This document shows, piece by piece, positions 1-7,558 of a stretch of 30,651 bases of DNA. A program made the position numbers and the translations under genes. Positions within the stretch are counted from its first letter, which is position 1; each line of letters opens with the position of its first letter. Where the stretch lies: positions 1 through 30,651 of the forward strand of contig JADLKP010000005.1 in assembly GCA_016838945.1 (NCBI GenBank), given 5' to 3'. The notes beneath the pieces are model-generated. The model saw nothing but the letters and a program-made list of their open reading frames with translations, made no database searches and was not told the origin of the DNA. Origin of the DNA: Methanobrevibacter sp. GTDB lineage: Archaea > Methanobacteriota > Methanobacteria > Methanobacteriales > Methanobacteriaceae.

Positions 1-116
1 GATAAATATAGAAAACTATTTTAATAAGGAATATACAATTTTTAATTAGATGGAATTTGCGATTAACTGTGCCTTTAATTATTTATGAAATTTCTTTAAA
101 TTGAAATAAGATATTT

Positions 117-126
117 TTTATATATT
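117..126 (+). promoter_or_regulatory. Probable TATA box of the FdhA-like/fdhB/mvhD operon
   Basis: TTTATATATT lies about 115 bp before the chosen start codon at 242. Archaeal transcription usually begins about 25 bp after the box, which would give a 5' leader of roughly 90 nt. No other convincing TATA box is nearer. The call rests on sequence resemblance only. Confidence 0.45.
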
Positions 127-241
127 CCTAGTTCAAGCCTCAAATTGAATTATATTAAATTTTCTTATTCTAAGGTTTCGATTTCATCGCTATATGTGTC
201 AACAAAAATATGGTTTTACATTTTTTATTGGAGAGTGTAAA

Positions 242-1336
242 ATGTTAGAAATAAAACATACTATTTGTCCTTCTTGTTCTGTTGGTTGTGGGATAAATAT
301 TGTTTCAAGTGAGGGTAGAGTTTTGGGGACCTATCCTTACAAAAGACATCCTATCAATGAAGGAAAAAATTGTTTAAATGGTCGTGCTTCCATTGAGCAA
401 TTTGAAAAGAGAATTCGCTATCCTGCATTGATTAAAAACGATGAATTGGTTGAATCTGATTATGATTCCATATTTGGGATTATTAAAGACAAATTAGATT
501 CTATTGATTCTGAAGAACTTTGCATAATATGTTCTGGAAAAAACACAATCGAGGAATTGGAAGCCATTAGGAAATTTGCTGAAGAATATGGTACAGACAA
601 AATTGGATTCTACGGATATAATTTTCCAAATTTTGACTTCGATGTGGCATCATATGATGACATTTCCGATGCTAAGACTATCTTAGCAATTGGGGATATC
701 CTAAGGGATAATCCTTTAATTGGCAGAAGGGTGATCATTTCTAAAGAAAAGGGTGGAACTCTTATTTCAGTCGATACTGTTGAAAAATCAAATACCTCAT
801 TAAATTCGGCTGAATATATCAAAGTGGACTCCATCACGGAATTTTTAAAGGATCTTGGCTATATCAAATCTAAATTAGATAATGAATCTGTCATTTTAAT
901 CAATAAGATGGAAAATAAGGATGATTTCAACATCTTAAAGGAATTATCTATAGAAACTGGTGCAAAATTGCTCCCAGTATTTAAAGAAGCTAACATTAAG
1001 GGAGCCATGGAAATTTTGCCTTCTTTAGATGCTGAAGAAATTAGGGAATTTGTTTCAAATTCCAAAGCGATCATAACAGTTAATGCCACTCCTTTAGATT
1101 TCTTATCTGCAGATGATTTTAAGGGCAGATTCATAATGAACGTATCTAATTTTGAAGACGATTTCACAAAACTTTCTGATCTGGTTCTTCCTGGAAAAAC
1201 TTGGGTTGAAAAATCAGGCACCTTTATTAATGCAGAGGGTTTAAGGCAGGATTTCATTTCCTCAGTAAATTCAAATGATGAAAATTTAAGTGAAATAGAA
1301 ATTTTTGTGAACTTGCTTAATTTAAATTATAGGTGA
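242..1336 (+). CDS. Short FdhA-like molybdopterin oxidoreductase (formate dehydrogenase alpha-like)
   Basis: The N-terminus carries a CX2CX3CX27C set (C9, C12, C16, C44), the usual 4Fe-4S site of molybdenum/tungsten bis-MGD oxidoreductases. The C-terminal part has motifs typical of the family, such as DLVLPGKTWVEKSGTFINAEG. At about 365 aa it is roughly half a normal FdhA (near 680 aa) and lacks the C-terminal dinucleotide-binding domain; I also see no obvious active-site Cys. The start at 242 is preferred over the in-frame ATG at 194 because GGAG sits 8 nt upstream and the N-terminus then begins just before the Fe-S motif. It is followed 4 nt later by the FdhB-type gene, so it is translated as part of an operon. 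The gene order resembles the flp (formate-dehydrogenase-like) operon of Methanothermobacter, from memory. FwdB-like membership is an alternative. Confidence 0.75.
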   Translation: MLEIKHTICPSCSVGCGINIVSSEGRVLGTYPYKRHPINEGKNCLNGRASIEQFEKRIRYPALIKNDELVESDYDSIFGIIKDKLDSIDSEELCIICSGKNTIEELEAIRKFAEEYGTDKIGFYGYNFPNFDFDVASYDDISDAKTILAIGDILRDNPLIGRRVIISKEKGGTLISVDTVEKSNTSLNSAEYIKVDSITEFLKDLGYIKSKLDNESVILINKMENKDDFNILKELSIETGAKLLPVFKEANIKGAMEILPSLDAEEIREFVSNSKAIITVNATPLDFLSADDFKGRFIMNVSNFEDDFTKLSDLVLPGKTWVEKSGTFINAEGLRQDFISSVNSNDENLSEIEIFVNLLNLNYR

Positions 1337-1340
1337 TTTT

Positions 1341-2498
1341 ATGAGTGGAAATTATGTTCTTGCAAAAAGCAATGAAAATTTGATTAATGAATATGGGGCT
1401 TGTGGCGGAGCAGTAAGTTCCATTTTCCAATATCTTTTAGCCAATGATGTCGTTGATGGTGTTTTGACCCTTTCTAAAGGTGAAGATATTTATGATGGTA
1501 TTCCTCGCTTAGTTACAGATGCGGGGGAGATTTTAGAAACTTGCGGTTCCTTGCATTGTGCTCCAACTATGGTATCAGATTTGATTTCCAAATATCTTCC
1601 AGATAAAAGAATTGCTGTTGCAGTTAAGCCATGTGATGCAAAAGCCATTAATGAGCTTGTCAAACGTCACAAAATTGATCCGGAAAAGATTTTCACTGTC
1701 GGATTAAACTGTGGAGGTACTGTAATACCTGAAACTGCACAAAAGATGATTGAAAAATTCTATGATGTTGACCCTTCAAAGGTTATTAAGGAAGAAATTG
1801 ATAAAGGTCAATTTATCATTGAGCTTGAAGATGGAACTGAAAAAGGCATAAAAATTGACGATTTGGAAGAGCAAGGTTACGGCCGTCGTGAAAACTGTCA
1901 AAGATGTGACCTTAAGGTTCCTCGTAATGCAGACCTTGCTTGCGGTAATTGGGGTTCTGAACCTGGATGGACATTTGTTGAAATAAACTCTGAAAAAGGT
2001 CAGGATATTCTTGATAAGGCCATATCAGAAGGATTCATTGAAACAAAAGAACCTTCAGAGAAAGCTTTAGGAATTAGGGAGAAAGTAGAGAATATCATGA
2101 TTAATATGGGTAAAAGAAACCAAAAGGACCATTTTGGTGAGAATTATCTAAGTGTTGATGAATGGAAAGAGCAATGGAACAAATGCATCAAATGCTTTGC
2201 ATGCAGAGATGTTTGTCCTATCTGCTGGTGTCGCGAATGTGAACTTGAAAAGGATTACTTTAAAGATGGTTCTGACTCTGCACCTGACCCATTAGGATTC
2301 CAAGGAGTAAGATTATCTCATATGAGCTTCAGTTGCATTAACTGTGGCCAATGTGAAGATGTTTGTCCTATGGAAATTCCTGTATCAAAAATCTATCATA
2401 AGCTTCAAAGGTCTTATGCAGATTTAGTTGGTTACGAAGCAGGGCTTGGTGATGAAAAACCTCCTTTATACAGTCCATTAAAGGAAAATTTTGATTAG
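1341..2498 (+). CDS. fdhB: FdhB/FrhB-family F420-dependent oxidoreductase beta subunit
   Basis: This 385-aa protein belongs to the coenzyme F420 hydrogenase/dehydrogenase beta-subunit family, which holds FAD and iron-sulfur clusters and exchanges electrons with F420. Family signatures are GACGGAVS near the N-terminus, VKPCDAKA around residue 95, and the block ENCQRCDL...LACGNWG near residues 190-210. Two ferredoxin-like cysteine groups follow: CIKCFACRDVCPICWCREC from about residue 282 and CINCGQCEDVCP from about residue 332. AGGTGA overlaps the stop of the preceding gene, and the next start follows within 10 nt, so the three genes are co-translated. With a short FdhA partner, the complex may not be a classical formate dehydrogenase. 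It could instead oxidise or reduce F420 for another partner. Confidence 0.88.
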   Translation: MSGNYVLAKSNENLINEYGACGGAVSSIFQYLLANDVVDGVLTLSKGEDIYDGIPRLVTDAGEILETCGSLHCAPTMVSDLISKYLPDKRIAVAVKPCDAKAINELVKRHKIDPEKIFTVGLNCGGTVIPETAQKMIEKFYDVDPSKVIKEEIDKGQFIIELEDGTEKGIKIDDLEEQGYGRRENCQRCDLKVPRNADLACGNWGSEPGWTFVEINSEKGQDILDKAISEGFIETKEPSEKALGIREKVENIMINMGKRNQKDHFGENYLSVDEWKEQWNKCIKCFACRDVCPICWCRECELEKDYFKDGSDSAPDPLGFQGVRLSHMSFSCINCGQCEDVCPMEIPVSKIYHKLQRSYADLVGYEAGLGDEKPPLYSPLKENFD

Positions 2499-2507
2499 GT
2501 GAATCTT

Positions 2508-2909
2508 ATGTCAAAAGATGTGAAAATTGTAGGGTTTTGTTGTAATTGGTGTTGTTATGGTGGTGCTGATACTGCAGGCACCGCTCGTATGCAATATCCT
2601 CCGAATATTAGAATCATAAGGGTTATGTGTTCTGGAAGGATGAATCCTTCAATGATATTCAAAGCATTTAAGGAAGGTGCTGACGGAGTATTTGTAGGTG
2701 GTTGCCATATAGGGGACTGCCATTATGACGCTGGAAACTATAAATGGAATAGAAGAGCCCTATTGACTAAAGAAATTATTCAGGAGTTTGGAATTGATAA
2801 GGAAAGGTTCCGTTTTGAATGGATTTCCGCTTCTGAAGGAGAAAAATTCCAAAGAACTATGAAAGAGTTTTATAAAACAATTTCTGAATTAGGCTCTTTA
2901 GAATATTAG
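2508..2909 (+). CDS. mvhD: MvhD-type [2Fe-2S] electron-transfer subunit
   Basis: The 133-aa product matches the methyl-viologen-reducing hydrogenase delta family. MvhD carries a [2Fe-2S] cluster and passes electrons from hydrogenase or formate dehydrogenase to HdrA of heterodisulfide reductase. Visible cysteines are FCCNWCCYGGAD (residues 10-21), VMCSGRMNP (C41) and GGCHIGDCHY (C66, C71), all hallmark MvhD blocks. I chose ATG 2508 over GTG 2499 because AGGTGA is placed 5 nt before it. It is the last gene of the operon. Its presence beside an FdhB-type protein suggests an F420-linked electron path into an Hdr complex, as known for FdhAB-MvhD-Hdr complexes in methanogens. No hdr gene is visible here. 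Confidence 0.88.
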   Translation: MSKDVKIVGFCCNWCCYGGADTAGTARMQYPPNIRIIRVMCSGRMNPSMIFKAFKEGADGVFVGGCHIGDCHYDAGNYKWNRRALLTKEIIQEFGIDKERFRFEWISASEGEKFQRTMKEFYKTISELGSLEY

Positions 2910-3330
2910 AATAAATTGAAATTTTGTATATGGTTGTCGAATTAAAATATTAAAAAAAATAGATTTTTGGATCATATTTCCAAAACATTAAATCAAGTTT
3001 TATATCTTCTGATAGAAATCCTTTTATAAGACCTCCAAATCAAAAGACAGTTTGAAAGTTTGATTTAGCTCATAAATAATTATTTGCTTACTTACTTTAC
3101 AATTTTCAATGATCATCATATAATTGAAAATTAGTAAAGAAAGTTACTTTACTAATTAATCATTGTCCTAAAGTAATTATTTATAATTAAACTTTATAAA
3201 ACTTTCTTTAGGTCTTATTTTTTTTTATTTTTTCCTATTGTCCTAATTTTACAAGTTAAAATCAATTTAACCTATTGAAATCAATTTTTTAATATAAATA
3301 TTACCTTTCAATCGCTCTTTCTAAAACCTT
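2910..3330. other. Non-coding region with nested inverted repeats (possible structured RNA or terminator complex)
   Basis: This stretch of about 420 bp has no plausible gene. It contains several perfect or near-perfect inverted repeats. ATAAGACCT (3026-3034) pairs with AGGTCTTAT (3210-3218). AAATCAAA (3037-3044) pairs with TTTGATTT (3059-3066). CTTTAC-AATTTTCAAT (3095-3110) pairs with ATTGAAAATT-GTAAAG (3123-3139). TTAGTAAAG (3131-3139) pairs with CTTTACTAA (3147-3155). CCTAAAG (3167-3173) pairs with CTTTAGG (3206-3212). The third and fourth helices are mutually exclusive. A T-rich run follows at 3216-3234 on the plus strand. Part of this is probably the operon terminator; the rest may be a separate RNA. 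AT-rich DNA gives many chance repeats, so confidence is limited. Confidence 0.35.
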
Positions 3331-3339
3331 TTTATATAA
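3331..3339 (+). promoter_or_regulatory. TATA box of the helicase gene (short-leader or leaderless transcript)
   Basis: TTTATATAA is centred about 26 bp before the ATG at 3361. With normal archaeal spacing, transcription would begin at or within a few bases of the start codon. No Shine-Dalgarno sequence is visible, which agrees with a leaderless mRNA. Confidence 0.6.
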
Positions 3340-3360
3340 CTTATTTCTAATATAATTGTA

Positions 3361-5271
3361 ATGTCAAATTCAATATTTTGCCCAAATTGTGGGATGCTTA
3401 AAAGTAATTGCGTATGTGGAAAATACGTTGCAGATAGAACCAAAAACCCGTATCAGAAAAAGGAAAAGAAGTCTAAAAGTTCTTCTTCAAGCAATAATAA
3501 ATCTAAAGGGGCTAAAGGCCTTTATCAATATGAGAATCGCAAGCCAATAACAGTCAGCGAAGATTTGGACCTTCCTGTTGCAGAAGTATATGATATTGCA
3601 GAACATGACCTTCCTCAAGAGGTAATTGACAGGTTGAAAGAGGAGTATCCGGAAATTCCAGAACAGATTATAGAGAATTTTCCATTTGAACAGCCAAGGG
3701 ACGGTCAATTGGAGATTATAGCAGACATTGAAGAAGCAATCTCAAAAGGTTATAAGTATATTATTTTAGAGGCAGGTACAGGTACTGGAAAATCCGCTGT
3801 AGCTTCTACCTTAGCTCGTATGTATGAATCTGCATATATTCTGACAATGACAAAGCAGCTTCAAAAGCAATATGCAGATGAATTTGATTTCCCACTTGTT
3901 AAAGGTAGGGGAAACTTTGATTGCCTGAAGGATGGATTGGAAGTTACCTGTGATATGGGTGCATGTAAGACAGCACCGAAAAATTCCAAGTTCTTCTGTC
4001 CTTATGGAATAAGCAAAAATCCAACACTTACAGGAGAGTTGGCTTTTCAGGATTCATTTGGAGCCGATGTTTTCTTCCAAACCAATGACCACTGCAGCTA
4101 TTGGCAACAGAAGGCTAATGCAATCAACTCACCAATCACATTGATGAATTATGATTATGCCATTTTGGAGCTGAATTATGTAAAGCACTTCGGAAAAAGA
4201 ACCTTATTGATTCTTGATGAGGCACATAACATTGAAGATAAGCTAATGAAAACAATGGAGATTAACTTATACAATCGTCAGCTTGAAAAGGACATTAAGA
4301 AGGTCATAAGTCCTCAAACCCTTCAAAGCAATGAAAAGGGTGAATGGATTATGGAAATTGATGCAATTCAAGGTCATTATTCCGATATTGAGATTAAGGA
4401 GTTACCTACAAACAAGGCTGACAGAATCAATTCCACCATTGCAAAATTGAAGTCACTTAAAACCAATCTTGAAAAAGAGCCAGGGAACTGGGTAATCGAT
4501 GCAGATGAAAATGGAGTGTCATTCAAGCCTCTCAGAGTCAATCATTACGCTGAAGATTATCTCTTCAAACATGGGGATGTTGTAATATTCTTAAGTGCAA
4601 CCATATTGTCCCATAAGATGTTTTCAAAATGGTTAGGATTAGATCCACGTGAAGTTTATCACATTCAAGTTGACAGCCCATTTTCAGTTGAAAAAAGGCC
4701 AATTGAATTGAATTTAGCCGGAAAGATGTCAAAAAATAGGGTCAAGCAATCCGCTCCAAAGTCAATTGAAATATTGCAGAAGATCTTAAAGAGGCATGAA
4801 GGAGAGAAAGGGCTGATCCATACTCACAGCTATAAGTGCCAACAGTATATTATCAATAATCTATACAATACACGATTGATTGCCCATGGAAACAACAATA
4901 GGGAACGGGTATTGAAATTCTTTGAAGAGGATGAAAACCCATTGGTTCTTGTTAGCCCCTCTATGAGTGAAGGTGTCGATTTGCCTTATGACAAGTGCAG
5001 ATTCCAGGTAATCTATAAGATACCATTCCCATATCTTGGAGACAAGCAGGTTCATATGAGAATGAAGAAGGACCAAAGATGGTATGCATATAAGACAGCA
5101 ATGACTTTAATGCAGGCATATGGAAGGGGAATGAGAGCAGAAGACGACTCCTGTGTAACATATATCTTGGATTCAGACATTCAAATGCTTCTTAAGAGTC
5201 CATTGTATAAGTCATTGATTCCAGAGTTCTTTAAGGAAGCTATTGTAATTAATGATGATCGTATTATTTAA
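3361..5271 (+). CDS. XPD/DinG (Rad3-related) superfamily 2 DNA helicase
   Basis: The 636-aa protein has the full set of motifs of Fe-S helicases that unwind DNA 5' to 3' in repair. The Walker A site is EAGTGTGKS (residues 137-145), and the DEAH box is LILDEAHN (D286-H289). SPSMSEGVDLP and QAYGRGMRAEDD are the later helicase motifs. Cysteines at 188, 197, 202 and 213, plus a Cys in NDHCSYW, fall where the 4Fe-4S domain of XPD/DinG proteins sits; which four bind the cluster I cannot say. An additional N-terminal zinc-ribbon-like CPNCGMLKSNCVCG (residues 7-20) and a Ser/Lys-rich linker precede the helicase core. It is a single gene behind its own TATA box. Repair partners are not adjacent, but an oxidised-base glycosylase lies 2 kb downstream. 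Confidence 0.9.
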   Translation: MSNSIFCPNCGMLKSNCVCGKYVADRTKNPYQKKEKKSKSSSSSNNKSKGAKGLYQYENRKPITVSEDLDLPVAEVYDIAEHDLPQEVIDRLKEEYPEIPEQIIENFPFEQPRDGQLEIIADIEEAISKGYKYIILEAGTGTGKSAVASTLARMYESAYILTMTKQLQKQYADEFDFPLVKGRGNFDCLKDGLEVTCDMGACKTAPKNSKFFCPYGISKNPTLTGELAFQDSFGADVFFQTNDHCSYWQQKANAINSPITLMNYDYAILELNYVKHFGKRTLLILDEAHNIEDKLMKTMEINLYNRQLEKDIKKVISPQTLQSNEKGEWIMEIDAIQGHYSDIEIKELPTNKADRINSTIAKLKSLKTNLEKEPGNWVIDADENGVSFKPLRVNHYAEDYLFKHGDVVIFLSATILSHKMFSKWLGLDPREVYHIQVDSPFSVEKRPIELNLAGKMSKNRVKQSAPKSIEILQKILKRHEGEKGLIHTHSYKCQQYIINNLYNTRLIAHGNNNRERVLKFFEEDENPLVLVSPSMSEGVDLPYDKCRFQVIYKIPFPYLGDKQVHMRMKKDQRWYAYKTAMTLMQAYGRGMRAEDDSCVTYILDSDIQMLLKSPLYKSLIPEFFKEAIVINDDRII

Positions 5272-5272
5272 C

Positions 5273-5311
5273 CCAAGCTTTTCCGCCAAGCTTTTCCGGC
5301 CCTTCGGGCCG
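5273..5311 (+). repeat. 13-bp tandem duplication next to a GC-rich hairpin
   Basis: CCAAGCTTTTCCG occurs twice in direct succession (5273-5285 and 5286-5298). It runs into CGGCCC-TTC-GGGCCG (5297-5311), a perfect 6-bp stem with a 3-nt loop. The element lies between the helicase stop and the next gene and is far more GC-rich than its surroundings. It could end helicase transcription, although no T-run follows directly. It could also be a leader structure or a small dispersed repeat. Confidence 0.6.
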
Positions 5312-5376
5312 CAAAACCTTGACCAAAACTTTTTCACTGGTTGGGAGTGTATACCCGCTAGTTTCTTTTTTTCATA

Positions 5377-6087
5377 ATGAGTGATAATATGGTAGTAAAA
5401 AGAGAAGAAATTGAAATTGAAGGAATCTCCATAATTTTAGAGAGAAAGAATATTAAGAATCTATACCTTCGAATCAAGCCAGACGGCACTGTTAAGGTTT
5501 CTTCTCCCAAGAGATTATCAGATGATGCCATAAATGATTTTGTATTGTCAAGAATAGATTGGATTAGAGAAACTAGAGCAAAGATGCTTGAAAATCCTCC
5601 TAAGCCTAAAGTAAAATACAAAGACGGGGAAACTCATTATATCTGGGGAGAGCCATACACACTTCAGCTAATCAGCAATGACAATGCAAAAAAGGCATTT
5701 TATGACACCAAAGAGCATATTATTTATCTTCCTGTTCCAAAGAGATCCACCATTAAGCAAAGGGAAAAGATCTTGTTTGAGCTTTATAGAGATGAAATGA
5801 ATAGAAATTTAGACTACTTTTTACATAAATGCACATATTTTGTAGGAAAAGAGCCAAAAGAAATCAAAATCAGAAACATGAAAAATTGGGGTAACTGCAG
5901 AAAGGATAAAAGGGTTACCTTAAACTTAAAATTGGCTAAAAAACCACCAATCTGCACTGAATACGTTCTGATTCATGAATTGTGCCACTTGATTGAATTC
6001 AATCACGGACCAAGATTCAAGGCGCTTATGGATAATTTCTGTCCAAACTGGAGAGAAATCAAGCAACTATTGAATGAAGAACAATAA
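5377..6087 (+). CDS. YgjP-like (DUF45) zinc metallopeptidase
   Basis: The 236-aa protein has the YgjP/DUF45 architecture: an N-terminal beta-rich segment (LYLRIKPDGTVKVSSPKRLS), the conserved MKNWGNCRKDKRVTLNLKL block, and the zinc site HELCHLIEFNH. H200, E201 and H204 form the HExxH motif, and H210 is the likely third ligand. YgjP proteins are often linked to restriction or nucleic-acid stress functions, but their substrates are largely unknown. A cytosolic location is expected because there is no signal peptide or membrane segment. ATG 5377 is used; an in-frame ATG at 5389 is an alternative. No clear Shine-Dalgarno site precedes either. Confidence 0.85.
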   Translation: MSDNMVVKREEIEIEGISIILERKNIKNLYLRIKPDGTVKVSSPKRLSDDAINDFVLSRIDWIRETRAKMLENPPKPKVKYKDGETHYIWGEPYTLQLISNDNAKKAFYDTKEHIIYLPVPKRSTIKQREKILFELYRDEMNRNLDYFLHKCTYFVGKEPKEIKIRNMKNWGNCRKDKRVTLNLKLAKKPPICTEYVLIHELCHLIEFNHGPRFKALMDNFCPNWREIKQLLNEEQ

Positions 6088-6144
6088 TTTTGCATTGGAA
6101 GAGAAGGTTTAGAGAATCTTTGGAGAATTTTTAGAAAGAGAATA

Positions 6145-6153
6145 TTTATATAA
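6145..6153 (+). promoter_or_regulatory. TATA box of the 58-aa gene
   Basis: TTTATATAA lies about 50 bp before the start codon at 6200, which would give a leader of about 25-30 nt that includes the GGGGAG ribosome binding site. The spacing suits an archaeal promoter. Confidence 0.55.
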
Positions 6154-6199
6154 AACCAGTACAATTAAAATTATAAGAAAATATCAAAGGGGAGATATG

Positions 6200-6376
6200 A
6201 TGGAAGTATTAGGTTATCAATTGATTAAAATAGATAAGACCACTTATGATGCCACAGTACTTGCCAAGTATGCAAATTTGGAAGACATCCTATTGGCATG
6301 TGAAGAAAAAGGATTGGACATCCTCTTCTTCAATGAGGGTCAATTGATTTTGGAATCAATAGAAGAAGAATCTTAG
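6200..6376 (+). CDS. Small conserved-looking protein of unknown function (58 aa)
   Basis: This short frame has its own TATA box and a strong ribosome binding site (AAGGGGAG, 5 nt before ATG 6200; an ATG at 6197 is too close). The product begins MEVLGYQLIKIDKTTYDATV and ends LILESIEEES. It is acidic and soluble, with no signal peptide or membrane segment, and looks like a compact alpha/beta fold with a single Cys. I do not recognise the family. It is a lone gene: the upstream peptidase gene ends 112 bp before it, and the next gene is a tRNA on the other strand, 10 bp after its stop. Confidence 0.7.
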   Translation: MEVLGYQLIKIDKTTYDATVLAKYANLEDILLACEEKGLDILFFNEGQLILESIEEES

Positions 6377-6386
6377 TTTTTAAAAA

Positions 6387-6462
<76 letters not shown>

Positions 6463-6715
6463 AATAAAAAAAAGTTTTTATTGTTATTCTTATTTTCATA
6501 TCTATAACAATAATTGTCTATTATATTAATTTATTTATTATCTTTTTTAAAATTTTACTTTTAATTTCATTTTTTTCAATTTTAAAATCACTTTTTTATT
6601 ATTAGTTTATTCTTAATAGTTAATAATTATTAATAAATTATTATTAGTTAAAAATATTAATTAAATAAAATAAAGATACAAGTAGATAAAATTTTTAATA
6701 TTTTTAGTGATTATC

Positions 6716-7549
6716 ATGCTTACCAAAAGAATTATTCCTTGTTTAGATTGTGACCTGCAGGTTCCAGAAGGCAGAGTGGTAAAGGGAGTTGAATTCAAGC
6801 AGATCCGTTATGCTGGAAATCCAGTTGAACTTGCTACCAAATATTACGAAGATGGAGCAGATGAAATCGTTATCTTGGATATCACTGCTTCCCATGAACG
6901 TAGAGGAACCATGGTTGATGTTATAGAAAAATTGACTGAAAATGTATTCATCCCAATATGTGTAGGTGGAGGAATAAGGAAAGTAGAAGATTACACTCGC
7001 ATGCTTAAGGCAGGAGCAGACAAATGTTCCACAAACACTGCAGCCATTCACAATCCTCAGCTATTGACAGATGCATCCAAAGTCGTAGGATCTCAAGCAG
7101 TTGTAATAGGAATCGATGCTAAAAGGAGATATGTTGAAGAGGACAAGGAAGCTGCAAAAGGAAAAACAATTGTGGATAGTGGGCAAGGAGAAGTATGGTT
7201 TGACTGCAGTATATACGGGGGCAGAGAGTTCACTGGCATGGATGCCATAGCATGGGCACAGGAATGTCAGGACAGAGGTGCAGGTGAAGTTCTTCTCACT
7301 TCAATGGATGGAGATGGAACAAAAGACGGCTACGACCTTGTTTTAACAAAGGCAATCAACGATAATGTTGATATTCCAGTCATTGCATCAGGAGGGGTAG
7401 GAAACCCTCAACACATTCTCGAAGCTTTCGAAGTGGCTGATGCCAGTGCAGCACTTGCAGCAAGCATTTTTCACTTCAATGAATATCCTGTTCCAGTAGT
7501 CAAGAAATACTTAAAGGAAAAAGGGGTCCCAATCAGAGAAACCTTTTAG
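6716..7549 (+). CDS. hisF: Imidazole glycerol phosphate synthase, cyclase subunit
   Basis: HisF uses ammonia from HisH to convert PRFAR to imidazole glycerol phosphate and AICAR in histidine synthesis. The 277-aa product begins with the classic MLTKRIIPCLDCD, where D11 is the first catalytic aspartate; the second is D134 in VIGIDAKR. Phosphate-binding loops are visible as CVGGGIRKVED and IASGGVGNPQHI, and the family block TSMDGDGTKDGYDL is intact. Start ATG 6716 is preferred to GTG 6707 because it gives the standard N-terminus. The region 6463-6715 before it is AT-rich and holds no gene that I can see. An oxidised-base glycosylase gene begins 9 bp after the stop, so the two are probably co-transcribed. 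Other his genes are not nearby, as is common in methanogens. Confidence 0.96.
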   Translation: MLTKRIIPCLDCDLQVPEGRVVKGVEFKQIRYAGNPVELATKYYEDGADEIVILDITASHERRGTMVDVIEKLTENVFIPICVGGGIRKVEDYTRMLKAGADKCSTNTAAIHNPQLLTDASKVVGSQAVVIGIDAKRRYVEEDKEAAKGKTIVDSGQGEVWFDCSIYGGREFTGMDAIAWAQECQDRGAGEVLLTSMDGDGTKDGYDLVLTKAINDNVDIPVIASGGVGNPQHILEAFEVADASAALAASIFHFNEYPVPVVKKYLKEKGVPIRETF

Positions 7550-7558
7550 AGTGAAAGC

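Noticed and set aside
194..241. N-terminal extension of the FdhA-like protein from ATG 194
   Set aside because: No ribosome binding site, and the added 16 residues precede a standard N-terminus; ATG 242 has GGAG at good spacing.
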